Source: Symsagittifera roscoffensis (Eukaryota > Xenacoelomorpha > Acoela > Convolutidae). Taken from it: DNA of 64,000 nucleotides. The notes under the pieces were generated by a model. That model was not told where the DNA came from. It did not search any database and saw only the letters and a program-made list of their open reading frames with translations. The stretch covers positions 58,606,129 to 58,670,128 of the forward strand of contig NC_087062.1 in NCBI RefSeq assembly GCF_963678635.1, read 5' to 3'. Shown here piece by piece: positions 11,610 to 21,654 of the stretch. Numbering within the stretch: position 1 is the stretch's first letter; each line of letters begins with the position of its first letter. A program made the position numbers and the translations under genes.

Positions 11610-11942
11610 CAATCGAGCTAGTCATGCTATGGAATGTGAGGGCGATTTTCAGGTTCACTGCGTCGCGGCAACATGCAACTAATTCAATTTCACTCCTACG
11701 TGACATTCTCAACTTTCCATATAACCTTGCTAGTCGGCAAGGTTGTTCATCATAGTGAAGAAGGGCATGTGTGTGGAACTGGTCTCCGTTCGAGAAATTT
11801 TGGTGAACAACATTGCCGACTAGCAAGATTATATGGAAAATGAGAATGTCACATAGGAGTGAAATTGAATTAGTTGCAGATTGCCACGACGCAGTGAACT
11901 TGATAATCTTTCTGGCATTCCATAGCATGACTAGCTCAATTT
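11610..11942. repeat. Inverted repeat with ~126-nt arms, right block
   Basis: Right-block equivalent of the foldback at 2175-2507. The arms are about 11610-11736 and 11817-11942. Confidence 0.88.
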
Positions 11943-14408
11943 TTTCGGTTAATTTGGGTTTCTTATTGGAGTTTTTTTTTAAATTTTTTTTCCATAAAAG
12001 GCTTTTTGTTTTTTGTTGGCGAGGAGTTTTGCTTGCGGATCTGTTTCACTTTTTTCTTTTTGTTGTTTTCCATGCAAAATCAGGTGCCACAAATAATCAT
12101 CGGAATGTGTTGAGTGATGTAAACAATCAAATTTTTTTAGTCGTGATCCGATCAACAATCAAAAAAAATCAAATTTTTGTCTGTGTTGAGAAAATTGTCT
12201 TTAAATTTTGTCAATTAGAAGGGAGCAAAGCGATCGAGGAAAGTTAGCTAATATAAAAATTAATATTGTTTAGGCATTTAGGCTAAGAGTTCTTATTAAC
12301 AACGAATAATATTTCAGGAAGTTTCATTCGGCGCTTCAATGCCAAAAAATAATTTCTAAAAAACTTCAAAACTGCTGTTCAAATTAGGCAAAAATTAAAT
12401 TGTTTTTACATGTTTTGGAGACAAATATTGTCGATTATGCCTAACTCACAAATTTTCCAGTCGTTTATGTAGTTTTCTAGTCATATTACACGCTAAAACC
12501 TCTAATACTTAGACGAAAACTAGTTTTCGTATTTTTTGAATAAATAAGGCAAGAAATTTGGTAGACGAAACAGATTAAACGTCTGGTAGTAAAACTTAAC
12601 TATGACAAAATAATTAAAATTTTCCCAAAAAAATAACAATTTTACCTGAATCATCGAAATTAATGTTTCCAAGATCATCTTTAGACCAATAATCAAACAC
12701 TATTTTGTCCTAACTGAGACGAAATACTTTGTGTTAATTAATCAACTAAAGACTCAAATACTAAAAAGCTATGATTTTGCGTAAATTTTGACCCAACTTG
12801 ACAAAGTTTCTGCTACCGATTTTGTAAACAACGGTAATAAAGACAATAATTTGAAGAAAAAAATCTCTAGGAAATTTTTAAGACTGGGGTAGCAACATTC
12901 TGTATAAATTTCTATGTGGAACAAAAAAAAAGGAAACAGAAAGTCAATGCTAGTACAATTACAAAATGCAGCATTAAAGAAAATACCAAAAGCAACTACA
13001 ATGAAAATAGCTTACGGTAAAGAAAACGTGTTGTATAGATGTGGCAACTAAACCGACAAAAACATAGACAGACAAACAATAAGATGAAACATTTACTTGA
13101 AACAGACTATTTCTTGTTTGAAAGATGAAGCATGCCCTGGGCAGATCCTGGACTTTTGCCGCCCGAGGCGTCTTCGTTACCTCCAGGATAAGTGTGCCGG
13201 AGACGCCAAGAAATTTGATCTCATCGGTAACCAGCTATCCCTGTTACCATATCCTTGGTAACATAGATAGCTGGTTACTGTGCAAGTATCACAGACTGTT
13301 CCGACCATCGTCCTAAAAATACAACAAAAATTTCTTCTCAAATTCTGGTAGTTTTTTCGGCGTGATGTGATCAAATGATCTTAACGAAAAACTAGAGCTT
13401 AGGCATAGTTGGAAAACAATTTTTGGAGGAAATTGACTAGACAAATAAAAAAATCAAAAGAAAGTTCAAAATTTTTGCATTTTTTTGAATTTTGAAAGTT
13501 TCCTTGAAAAAAACTAAGTTGTTACGGCCTAAATTCAGCTATTGTAAGCTTTTAAACCTTTAAAATAATTTTTTGCTAGCTTTTTTTTCGCTCGAATTTA
13601 AAAATAAAACAAAAATTTCAAACCGATTTTTCTCGACACTAGAAAAAAAAGATTTTTTAATATTGTTCTATTCACGACTGAATTAGCTTAACATGGTATA
13701 CCAGTCTGATGATTATTTCTGGTAGCTGATTTTGCGTGGGAAACAAAAAGTAAAAAATGAAAACACAACCGAACAAAAATTCCTCCCCATTTTCAATGAT
13801 TGGAACAAAAACTGTTTAGAAAAACAAATACCGAAAATTGAAGAGGAACTTTGTATTCGGATGTGTTTTTTTTTTGCTTTTTGTGTTCCACGTACTAAAA
13901 TCACGTACTACAAATAATGATTGGACTGGATTTGGTGATAGATCATATTGAAGCTCTTTCAGTCGTGATTCGAACCACATTAAAAAATTTCAAAAAAATT
14001 CCCACTGTCGGGAAAAACTGGTTTGAAATTTTAAATTTTTTGTATTAACTCGAGCGAATAATGCAAGCGAGCAGGCGTACAATTGAACTATGACTTAAAA
14101 ACTTAGTTTTTAAGACCTTAAAACTTAGTTTTAAGCAAGTAAAACTAGTTTTTGGAGTTTTTTGGCTTTATTTTGGGAACCAAAACAAAAACTTCAAAAA
14201 GATCGAATTATTTTGCAGAAAATTATTGAAAAAAAAAAAATTGTTTTAAATTTTTTTATCTCGTCAATTTTCCTCAAAAATGTTTTTCCAATGTTCGGCC
14301 CCTTTTGTCTCAGCTTTACGAAACATCAATTTTTTTGATCGGCCAACTCTAAGATATTTTCGTAAGGCACTTTGATGTCACCTCATTTTGTCGTTCGGCC
14401 TCATGCGA

Positions 14409-14482
14409 CCTCATTTCGTCGTTCCGAACGTAGTGTATTTTAACATGTTAAATTACGCTACGTTCGAAATGACGAAATGAGG
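14409..14482. repeat. 74-bp palindrome, right block
   Basis: Same hairpin as 4966-5039. The outer arms CCTCATTTCGTC and GACGAAATGAGG are perfect here, whereas the left block carries GACGAAAAGAGG. Confidence 0.83.
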
Positions 14483-14945
14483 TTGCATTGTTTGAATTTT
14501 TTACGGTTTGAGAAAATTTTAGATCCGTCCGCCCCCTGAGTTTCACTCCAAATTGCTTTGCTCCCTAAAAGTTTGCTTTACGAACATAAAAGTTTGAGAT
14601 GTTCTTTTTTGAGACCTGAAATATTAAAAAAAGCTAAGTGCAGCTTTAATGACGACTGAAACGATTGATATATTACTCGAACTCATCTGAAATTTATTTG
14701 CGGCACCTGTAACTTCTAAATTTCTTTCACTTTCGTTAGTCTTGCATTTGTCTTGCACAATGACAAAAGTAGATTTTGCATGGAGTATAACTCCCATAAT
14801 TTATTTGTAATTAGCTCATGGATTAATAAGTCAATATAAAACAAAAAAGATTTAGAAAAAAAAACAGATCTATGAGCGCAATCCACTCTTTCGTAATTAT
14901 TTTGTTTAGTGTGCATTAAGTGTTATTTTTGAAGTGTTTTTGCAC

Positions 14946-15353
14946 CAGCGGATTTTGGTGGGTGGGGCGGCGGGCTTACGGGCGGACGGCTTCTTCTCAG
15001 GGCTTCGATCCCCAGTCGACTCAAAGGGTCCCCCCTTTGTACTATTTTGATATTTCCATTTTTGGCTGATTGGCCCTGAAATTTTTTTATAAAATACTAA
15101 TTTTGACAGGGGAGCGTGCGCCGAAAAAACGCGATTTTTTGGTCAACATTTTCCAAAAGAACCTCAAAACGCCTTTCTTGGCTTGTTTTTTTTTAATTTT
15201 GACTTCGGCGCACAAATTGTGGTCAAAATGGAGTCTTGATAGTGGTTGGGGAGAGTTCAGAAAATCAATTTGGTCGACTTAAAAAAAAGTCGACAAAATG
15301 TTCGATTTTTTTTTGTAAATCCGTCCCCCTCGAGAAAATTCTAGTTTCGCCCA
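14946..15353 (+). mobile_element. Degraded hAT-type MITE, right block
   Basis: Duplicate of the MITE at 5522-5925. It has the same landmarks and somewhat different point changes. Confidence 0.65.
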
Positions 15354-15842
15354 AATTTTTGCCTCCTGAGTAGGGCTTTTAAGTGCTTTATTTTCACCAG
15401 AGATTGTCGGAAAAACAGTTTAGTCGATTTTGAAATATTTTCAATTTTTTTTATACCTGCTCGCAAAATCCTAGTCTACAAGAAATTGGCTGGAAATATG
15501 TACTACTTGGCGGTTTACTAACTTTACGTAACACTATTTAGTACGCTTTTCTTGAAAAAAAAGTCTGCTGTTTTCATTTTGCTTTCAAAATTCGCATGAT
15601 TGATGCTCTTTTTATTGGATGAAAGGTATCGATCAGTTGACAACAGCCTTTTTCACATTTTTTGGAAGTAAACCAAAACAGCATTGATCTATATTTGTGG
15701 AAACATTTGTTTTGGATCAAATTCTACGTTTTTTTGCTTAAAAACAAACTCTCCTTCTTTCTTGTTTGTAGTTTTTTAATTAATTTTTTCCACTTTCACA
15801 TTCAGTTCTAGATTAAAGTATACCTTTAGCCGCACATCTATA

Positions 15843-15998
15843 ATGGATACACACGCTCGGAAGTTTCTGTTTGTTTTTGCCCTAACCATGACTGGATCCA
15901 AACCCTGGATGTATGAGGTGGGGGTCAAGGGGCAAATAGTGGAGAGCGAGTGGATCATCTACAAACGGAACTTCTTTGGCGATGGCAACACCATCTCG
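15843..15998 (+). CDS. CUB-LDLa gene exon 1 (signal peptide)
   Basis: The ATG opens a Lys/Arg-then-hydrophobic signal sequence (HARKFLFVFALTMTG). The exon ends in phase 0 at ATCTCG before GTCAGC. The start is chosen because a signal peptide follows at once and the frame upstream is closed. Confidence 0.8.
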
Positions 15999-18900
15999 GT
16001 CAGCGTTTTAGTTCGCATTTCAATTAGAACTATTAACCGGGAAAACTTAACAAAATCAATTTTTATTAGTTTTTCTATATAGAAGTCTGTATTTCCTTGA
16101 AAGCCGACACTACGGAAGCCTGCACTTCCATGCATACTATTCGGTCCATGGGTGGATTTAGGTGGTGGTGGGCATGTGGTTTTCTACCAAAAAAATATTC
16201 AAGAGCTTATTCTCAAAATAGGGTCTCTAGACTAGAAGAACTCGGACAATCAATTGAGTTCGACAAAACTTTCAAAATTTGTTCGGAAATTCACAAATTT
16301 GTTCACCCCTTGAGAAAATTCTATGTCCGCCGCTGGTTCGATCCTCAGTATTTTGTTTACTTATGTTTGAGACTTTTATCCTTGACTATAAAAAGTAAAT
16401 TTGGTTGATAGGAAAATGTGCATTTAAAAAGGGCTTGGGCTTAGGCAATAGTGTTTTTAGGCAATAGCGCCTTCAAAATATTTTTATTATATTTAGTGTT
16501 TTTATCTACCCAGTCAGAGCATAAATTGTATTCGGCTCCTTTGTTTATATGAATACGTGATCGTATGAATGAGTGTAGATAGAACTGGGCAACCACGCAG
16601 TGTATCTCTATTCTCACAACCAGGCCAACAGCATCGACTACCCGAGACAGGTGAGTCAGGTGACCGCCTTCATCACAGCTGCCGACGACTACCGCATCTT
16701 CGTCCAGTTCCGACTGCCCATCTTCGAGATGACTCACACTACTATCCTCAAGGCCGACTGGGAAAACCGTAACTTCACTCTCTACTCTCCAACCGGGATT
16801 GAGGGATGGTTGGGACAAACACCCCCCAAAAATGAAGAGAAACCAATTTGACACTTTGCTTTTTTTTTGAAATTTGGGGAATTAATGGGCAATTTTGCCG
16901 CTCGGATATCAATTTTAAAGCAAATTAGACTAGGTTTACGAAACGGTTGATTCCTGCACAACTTTTAAAAGTCACGTTTCCCCTGCTCCAAGAGAAACAG
17001 TCATTCGTACCTGGAGAGATGATAGAATATGTTAATCATTGTTCCAATTTTCAAAGCTTTACATTTTTGATGTATAATAAAGCAAAAACTTTGCATCTTG
17101 TAATCATAAACTATTCTCAATAGAGGGCATCGACTGTGATACTTACCCTGCGTACCTGGACGTATACGATGGATCCAGCATCCTGGCTCCGAAGATGTTC
17201 CGCTTCTGTGGCACTGACTTCCCAAACCCGAGCGCCTTTTTCTCCACTGGAAAGTACCTGACTATGGTGGCCAATCTACCTGGACCCAGAAACGATGGAA
17301 CAACCAGTGTAGGCGACTTCAGAATTGACATATCAAACTGGTAAAACTAACCCTTTTCAGTTTTGCGCATAAATGTTTACATTAAAGATTCTTGTGGAAC
17401 AGGTAAATTTTTGAAAATTGAGATGCCCACGACCCATTACTCCAGACTAGTTATTACCACGCATTTCAAAACATTCTTAAAATGCAACGTCCCATAAACA
17501 ACTAGCAATAGGCGGTGCTTATGGGAGCAATTCTGTTATAGTTTGTAGTTAACGGATTATCCAGTGATCATTTTTTGTTTTACAGGCATGAGCCGGGGAA
17601 CTGCACGGACAATGACATGCGATGTGATGACATGTCTTGCATCCCAAAAGTTAGCAAAACTCAATTTGCTTGATGTGATTAATATTACAAAATTCTTACA
17701 ATGGCGATCCCACGATTATGTCAATATTGATTCATAAAAACTTTTGCCGCGCAGGGGAAATTGTCGAACTGCCATTCGGCAACCGGATACAAAGACCGAG
17801 TCAAAACTGGAAAAAAAACAAAAAGATGGGATTTAACTTGATGTTTTTTATGTGTTGATATATTGAACTGCAGGTGTTGCTGTGCGATGAGTTCAACGTG
17901 GCCCATTGTCCAGACGAAACAGACCGACAGCCGGAGTTGAAGCCCTGGTGCACGAAGCCAGCTCCCAGGAACATCTTCAGTCTGGACTGGTTCTGGAGGA
18001 TCACCATCATATATCTACTGCTACTCAGTCAGTGAAGATATTACATAGGAGATAGATAGACAAAGTGGTAGAAGATCAAGAAATGCGTCATCAAGAAATA
18101 CTTATGTTGCCAAAACTAAGTGAAAAGCATCAGTAACTTTTACGAAAAAACTTTCATTTGCAATTAAATGGAAAAAAAATGAACAAACAAGCGACTGAAA
18201 TCCATAGCATTACCATAATGATCGATATCTCAGTTTTATATTTTAAAAAATCATCCAACGCAGGAAAACGTCACTCAATTCGAAGTAAAGCTGTAAAAAA
18301 GACAAACAGATTGACAAGGAAATTGATTTTGATTTTACGTATTTTGCTTGAACCTATCATGCTTACTTTAGTGATCATTGCATAACACGAAAAAATGAAT
18401 GAGTTTGTGCATTGGTTTGTAGACCTGGTGATCTTGTGGCTGTGCTGTGTGCGCCCTGGACTGTTCTGGTACCTGTGGGGGTGTGTGAGGAGGTACGACT
18501 GGTGGCCAGAGATATGCCACTTCGGGTGTCCTTTCTACATCCTCTCCTGCTCACGCCCAGTCCAGCCACCCAATCCCACCTCCATGTTCAAGTAACCATG
18601 TTGAATCAATTTGATAAATCAAGAACTTCAATCCGACTTTAATCACTCTATTTATTAAGATAGGGAATAGACTTCCCATGTATTAAAATAAACTTCAATT
18701 TCTGGAGGATCACCATCATATACCTACTGCTACTCAGTCAGTGAAGATATTACATAAAAGATACTTTCTAAGAAAACAAGACAACCAATGTGACTGAATT
18801 ATTATTGATTCATTAATGGCTGTTTTTTAAAAAATGAGGAGGCCACAGCGCAATTTGTGAAAAAGCGCTTGCAGAAAAATTTCATCCTGTTTTGTATCCA

Positions 18901-19657
18901 AAATTTTCTCAAACGTAGTCATCAATAAGGTAATAAAAAACGCTACTACATTTAATTTGGATGTTTTTTATCAGAACAACGCAGTATGACGAAGTGATCT
19001 ACGAGGAAGAAATAGAGGAGGAAGATGATGATGATGGGGATGGTGTGGTTGGAATGTCCAGCAGGACAGTGGTCAAGACCAAGAGGAGGAAGGGAAAGAG
19101 GGACAGTGGGTTGAGTTTCATGGACGGAATCAGCCAGGTGACCTCATCCACAGAGAAACCACCCAACTCACCACCCACTTATGCTCGTACGCAATTTCAG
19201 GATGTAATAATTGATATGGCTATAAATGGTCATTTAACTAGATTCGAACTTCCCAAAACTTGATTAAGTGTCAAACAATATGGTGAATAGCCAGCCAATT
19301 GAACAAAAATAAGAAATAGCGATATTCGATATGGTAATAGAAAAAGCTGAGAACGATATGCTACATGAAAAAAAGAACCTGCGCACTGCATGGACAATCA
19401 CAATGTTTTTCGGGTACCCAAAAGATGGATATTTAGAAGTGGTTGAAGAGACAACTAATGGACGGGCTGGGCCTGGAGCAGGGGGAAATGGGGGAGCAGG
19501 CGGAGTGGCTCTGGAAATGGAGGAGACCACGAACGTAAAGAGAGGCGCAGGGGGGAAGGAGGAGCAGAGTGTGACCAAGAGGAAGATGGAACCCATTCCC
19601 CCCAACGTCTGTCTGTTTGAAGAGTGGAACATGCATGTGCGAGAAAACAGATTCTAA
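15843..19657 (+). CDS. CUB-LDLa single-pass receptor-like protein, 8 exons, 460 aa
   Basis: Joining 15843-15998, 16579-16768, 17124-17340, 17586-17649, 17874-18027, 18423-18591, 18975-19186 and 19437-19657 gives 1383 nt with every phase matching. Residues 1-21 form a signal peptide. A divergent CUB domain spans about 55-185 (YLDVYDGSS, FRFCGTDF). One LDLa module has six cysteines (194, 201, 206, 213, 221, 235). A membrane segment covers about 252-270 and is split by an intron. A Cys/Trp-rich juxtamembrane region, an acidic then Lys/Arg-rich stretch (residues ~325-355) and a Gly-rich tail follow. CUB-LDLa-TM order recalls NETO receptor auxiliaries and some LRP-type proteins, but NETO has two CUBs and this has one. 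It is probably a surface co-receptor; the ligand is unknown. Exon 2 and 8 borders are the least certain. Confidence 0.82.
16150..16336 (+). mobile_element. Diverged hAT-type MITE in intron 1
   Basis: The ends GGGTGGATTTAGG and TCCGCCGCTG match the MITE termini, and inside lie CAATCAATT(GAG)TTCGAC and CCTTGAGAAAATTCTATG. The flanks ATTCGGTC and GTTCGATC agree at six of eight bases, consistent with an old 8-bp target duplication. Confidence 0.6.
16579..16768 (+). CDS. CUB-LDLa gene exon 2 (CUB first half)
   Basis: The exon follows an acceptor GAGTGTAG in phase 0 and encodes IELGNHAVYLYSHNQ followed by FVQFRLPIF, a typical CUB beta strand. The donor chosen is GTAACT, because it gives phase 1 to match exon 3. 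Confidence 0.72.
17124..17340 (+). CDS. CUB-LDLa gene exon 3 (CUB second half)
   Basis: It encodes CDTYPAYLDVYDGSS, FRFCGTDF and GDFRIDISNW, the diagnostic C-terminal half of a CUB domain. The acceptor is CAATAG and the donor GTAAAA, leaving phase 2. Confidence 0.88.
17586..17649 (+). CDS. CUB-LDLa gene exon 4 (LDLa first half)
   Basis: A 64-nt exon between TTTTACAG and GTTAGC encoding CTDNDMRCDDMSCIPK, cysteines 1-3 of the LDLa module. Confidence 0.87.
17874..18027 (+). CDS. CUB-LDLa gene exon 5 (LDLa second half, membrane entry)
   Basis: It encodes VLLCDEFNVAHCPDETD, cysteines 4-5 and part of the calcium site, with His where the family usually has Asp. Cys 235 and the start of the membrane helix (WRITIIYLLLL) follow. 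The donor GTCAGT gives phase 1. Reading through would reach a stop at 18033, giving a form with an incomplete anchor. Confidence 0.82.
18423..18591 (+). CDS. CUB-LDLa gene exon 6 (membrane helix end, Cys/Trp-rich)
   Basis: The acceptor TTTGTAG leads into LVILWLCCV, completing the helix, then seven Cys and many Trp in about 40 residues. The donor GTAACC at 18592 leaves phase 2, matching exon 7. Confidence 0.78.
18700..18756 (+). repeat. 57-bp copy of the exon 5/intron 5 border inside intron 6
   Basis: This repeats 17991-18047 with a single base change, including the code for FWRITIIYLLLL, the donor and 20 bases of intron. It has no acceptor directly before it. Confidence 0.93.
18975..19186 (+). 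CDS. CUB-LDLa gene exon 7 (acidic/basic cytoplasmic segment)
   Basis: The acceptor TTATCAG leads into TTQYDEVIYEEEIEEEDDDDGDG, then KTKRRKGKR and a Ser/Thr/Pro segment. The donor GTACGC leaves phase 1. The YDEVIYEEE stretch could be a tyrosine phosphorylation or endocytosis signal (inference). Confidence 0.75.
19437..19657 (+). CDS. CUB-LDLa gene exon 8 (C-terminus)
   Basis: The acceptor ATTTAG is in phase 1; an alternative AAAAG six codons upstream is also in phase. It encodes VVEETTNGRAGPGAGGNGG, a second acidic/basic part and the end CLFEEWNMHVRENRF before TAA. Confidence 0.7.
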
Positions 19658-19876
19658 CGGCCTAAAATTGATGAACTAATGAAAAGCAACTGAACTATAC
19701 AGATTAGACAGTGTGCCAATAAGTGACCCACTGTCTGCTGGAGGCCATATTAATCTTATTAACGAACATGGAGGGATGATAAGCTCCACAAGTTTTGCCC
19801 CTATTTTTTGAATCGTCCAATTTGCATCTAAAAGGCCAGTTGAGCTCAACAAAACGAAATGCGGAAACAATAGTAG

Positions 19877-20076
19877 NNNNNNNNNNNNNNNNNNNNNNNN
19901 NNNNNNNNNNNNNNNNNNNNNNNNNNNNNNNNNNNNNNNNNNNNNNNNNNNNNNNNNNNNNNNNNNNNNNNNNNNNNNNNNNNNNNNNNNNNNNNNNNNN
20001 NNNNNNNNNNNNNNNNNNNNNNNNNNNNNNNNNNNNNNNNNNNNNNNNNNNNNNNNNNNNNNNNNNNNNNNNNNNN
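19877..20076. other. Assembly gap (200 N)
   Basis: A run of 200 N. It lies between the CUB-LDLa gene and the first recognised TTLL exon and may hide the missing TTLL 5' exon. Confidence 0.99.
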
Positions 20077-21535
20077 GTGGGAAGGATCTAAGGCGTAAGG
20101 TCCGTTTTTATTTTTTTTGAAAACTTTCGAAACAAATTGTGAATTTTTAAAAAAATTTGTCTTTCTTTTCGAGTTTCTTTTTAATTTACATGTGAACGTG
20201 GGGGTTGTGCTGGAATGTTGTTTCAAAGATTTGCTGGACCTAGTTCACTATGGTGATTTATGTATATATGTGCAGCCTTGTCGCTTACTTACAGCTCACA
20301 AAAATGATATATATTTCACAGTAGCGTGTTTTAAAATACTCATTTTTTTGCTCGAGCTTCGAGGTTTCAATTTGCGGAATAAAATAGTCTAATTTGAGAT
20401 CAAATCGTCAAATTTTTCTTTTGACAAAAAATCTCAATAGTTAAATTTTATTCACAATGGTTTCTGGTTGTCTGTTTGCTTTTTTGAAAGACTTTGTATC
20501 ACTTGCAAGAGCCAGTATATTTTCAATCGGGAACTAGACTTTTCCCTTAAACAACTTTTACAAATCTGTTAGAAGTTGACTTAGCTTTATTAAGGAATAC
20601 AAGGTTTGGGGATAAAATTCCGGCCGTAGTTTGTTATACATCAAATTTTAAAACATGCATGAATAATTTTTAAAAATGCTGCTATTTAACATTTAACTAG
20701 AGACGTCAGAAAGATGTTGTTAGTGTCAAAACATCCCCGTAATTCCCTAAGCAATTTGAATTTTTGTACTTAAATAAATTCGTTAGGAAGATGAGGATCT
20801 AACCAAGGTCTTCAAATAGGCTTCAATTCACATAAAACTAATACAAAAAGCTACTCAACTTCGAAAAAAATGTCTTAAAAAAAATAGCTGAGTTTTCAGT
20901 CATTTTCGGTCTAAGAGCTTAACAAATTGTCAGGTCTTCTTTATCTGAAATTAAACATGCTTGAGGACCTTGCTTACATCCCTAGCTTCCCAAAGAATAC
21001 ATATAAGTCTGAAAGTTTAAATTTCTTTTGTTATATGGGTTTCTTGGCACTAACAGCAAATTTCTGACGCCCTCTAGTTAAATGGCCCAGCAACGCCTTA
21101 AAAACAATTTTTTTTTTCGGTATTTTCTCCTCCATACTCTATAATAAACAGTTCCATCCAACATATATCAAAATTTCAACCTCGAATCTCTTCTAGTTGT
21201 TTCGACTTTTTAGTTCTTTCGACTTTTTACAATTTTTCCTGCTTAATTTTCAAAGAAAAAATTTTGGCTTAATCTTTTTTATTGTTATATTTCCAATATC
21301 GTGTGATACAATGCATTAGTTGTTTTGCAAATGTTGCGAAGCTCCGCTTCGCCTCTGCAATTTTTTTTTCTGCGAAAGTTTTCAATCCGTTTTTTGGTTT
21401 CCAACCTAGTAGGAGTTCTTTTACACTTTTCCAACTTTCTGTTTGCTATGTTTCATATTATTGATCCCTGTTATTGTAGCTCTATTTTGCTGCAAGATAA
21501 TTTTTTTTGTCAAATTTGATCATTTTGTTTTTCAG
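20077..21535. other. AT-rich stretch upstream of first recognised TTLL exon
   Basis: No exon was recognised. A tail hairpin of the SINE-like family (GCGAAGCTCCGCTTCGCCTC) lies at 21336-21355. Confidence 0.5.
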
Positions 21536-21654
21536 TTCGCCGTTCGTGTCGTCGCTTCGGGATGCGAGAAGTGGGCGATGATGAAGACTGGATGCTCTAC
21601 TGGTGTGACACTTCAGTCTCTCTCCAGAGGGTCATGGAGATGAAGAAATACCAG
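21536..21654 (+). CDS. TTLL6: TTLL exon (first recognised)
   Basis: Acceptor TTTTTCAG and donor GTAGTC. It encodes [18 protein letters not shown] followed by [13 protein letters not shown]. It starts two bases into a codon, so an upstream exon ending in phase 1 is required. Confidence 0.92.

Larger units (their letters stand above)
9537..15964. repeat. Large duplicated block, right copy
   Basis: This is the second copy of the block at 1-6541. It carries the same inverted repeats, W-family fragments and MITE relic. Its right end is the intact first exon of the CUB/LDLa gene, so the block is mostly that gene's 5' flank. The duplicated unit therefore ends in an exon that is functional here and orphaned in the left copy. 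Confidence 0.93.
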
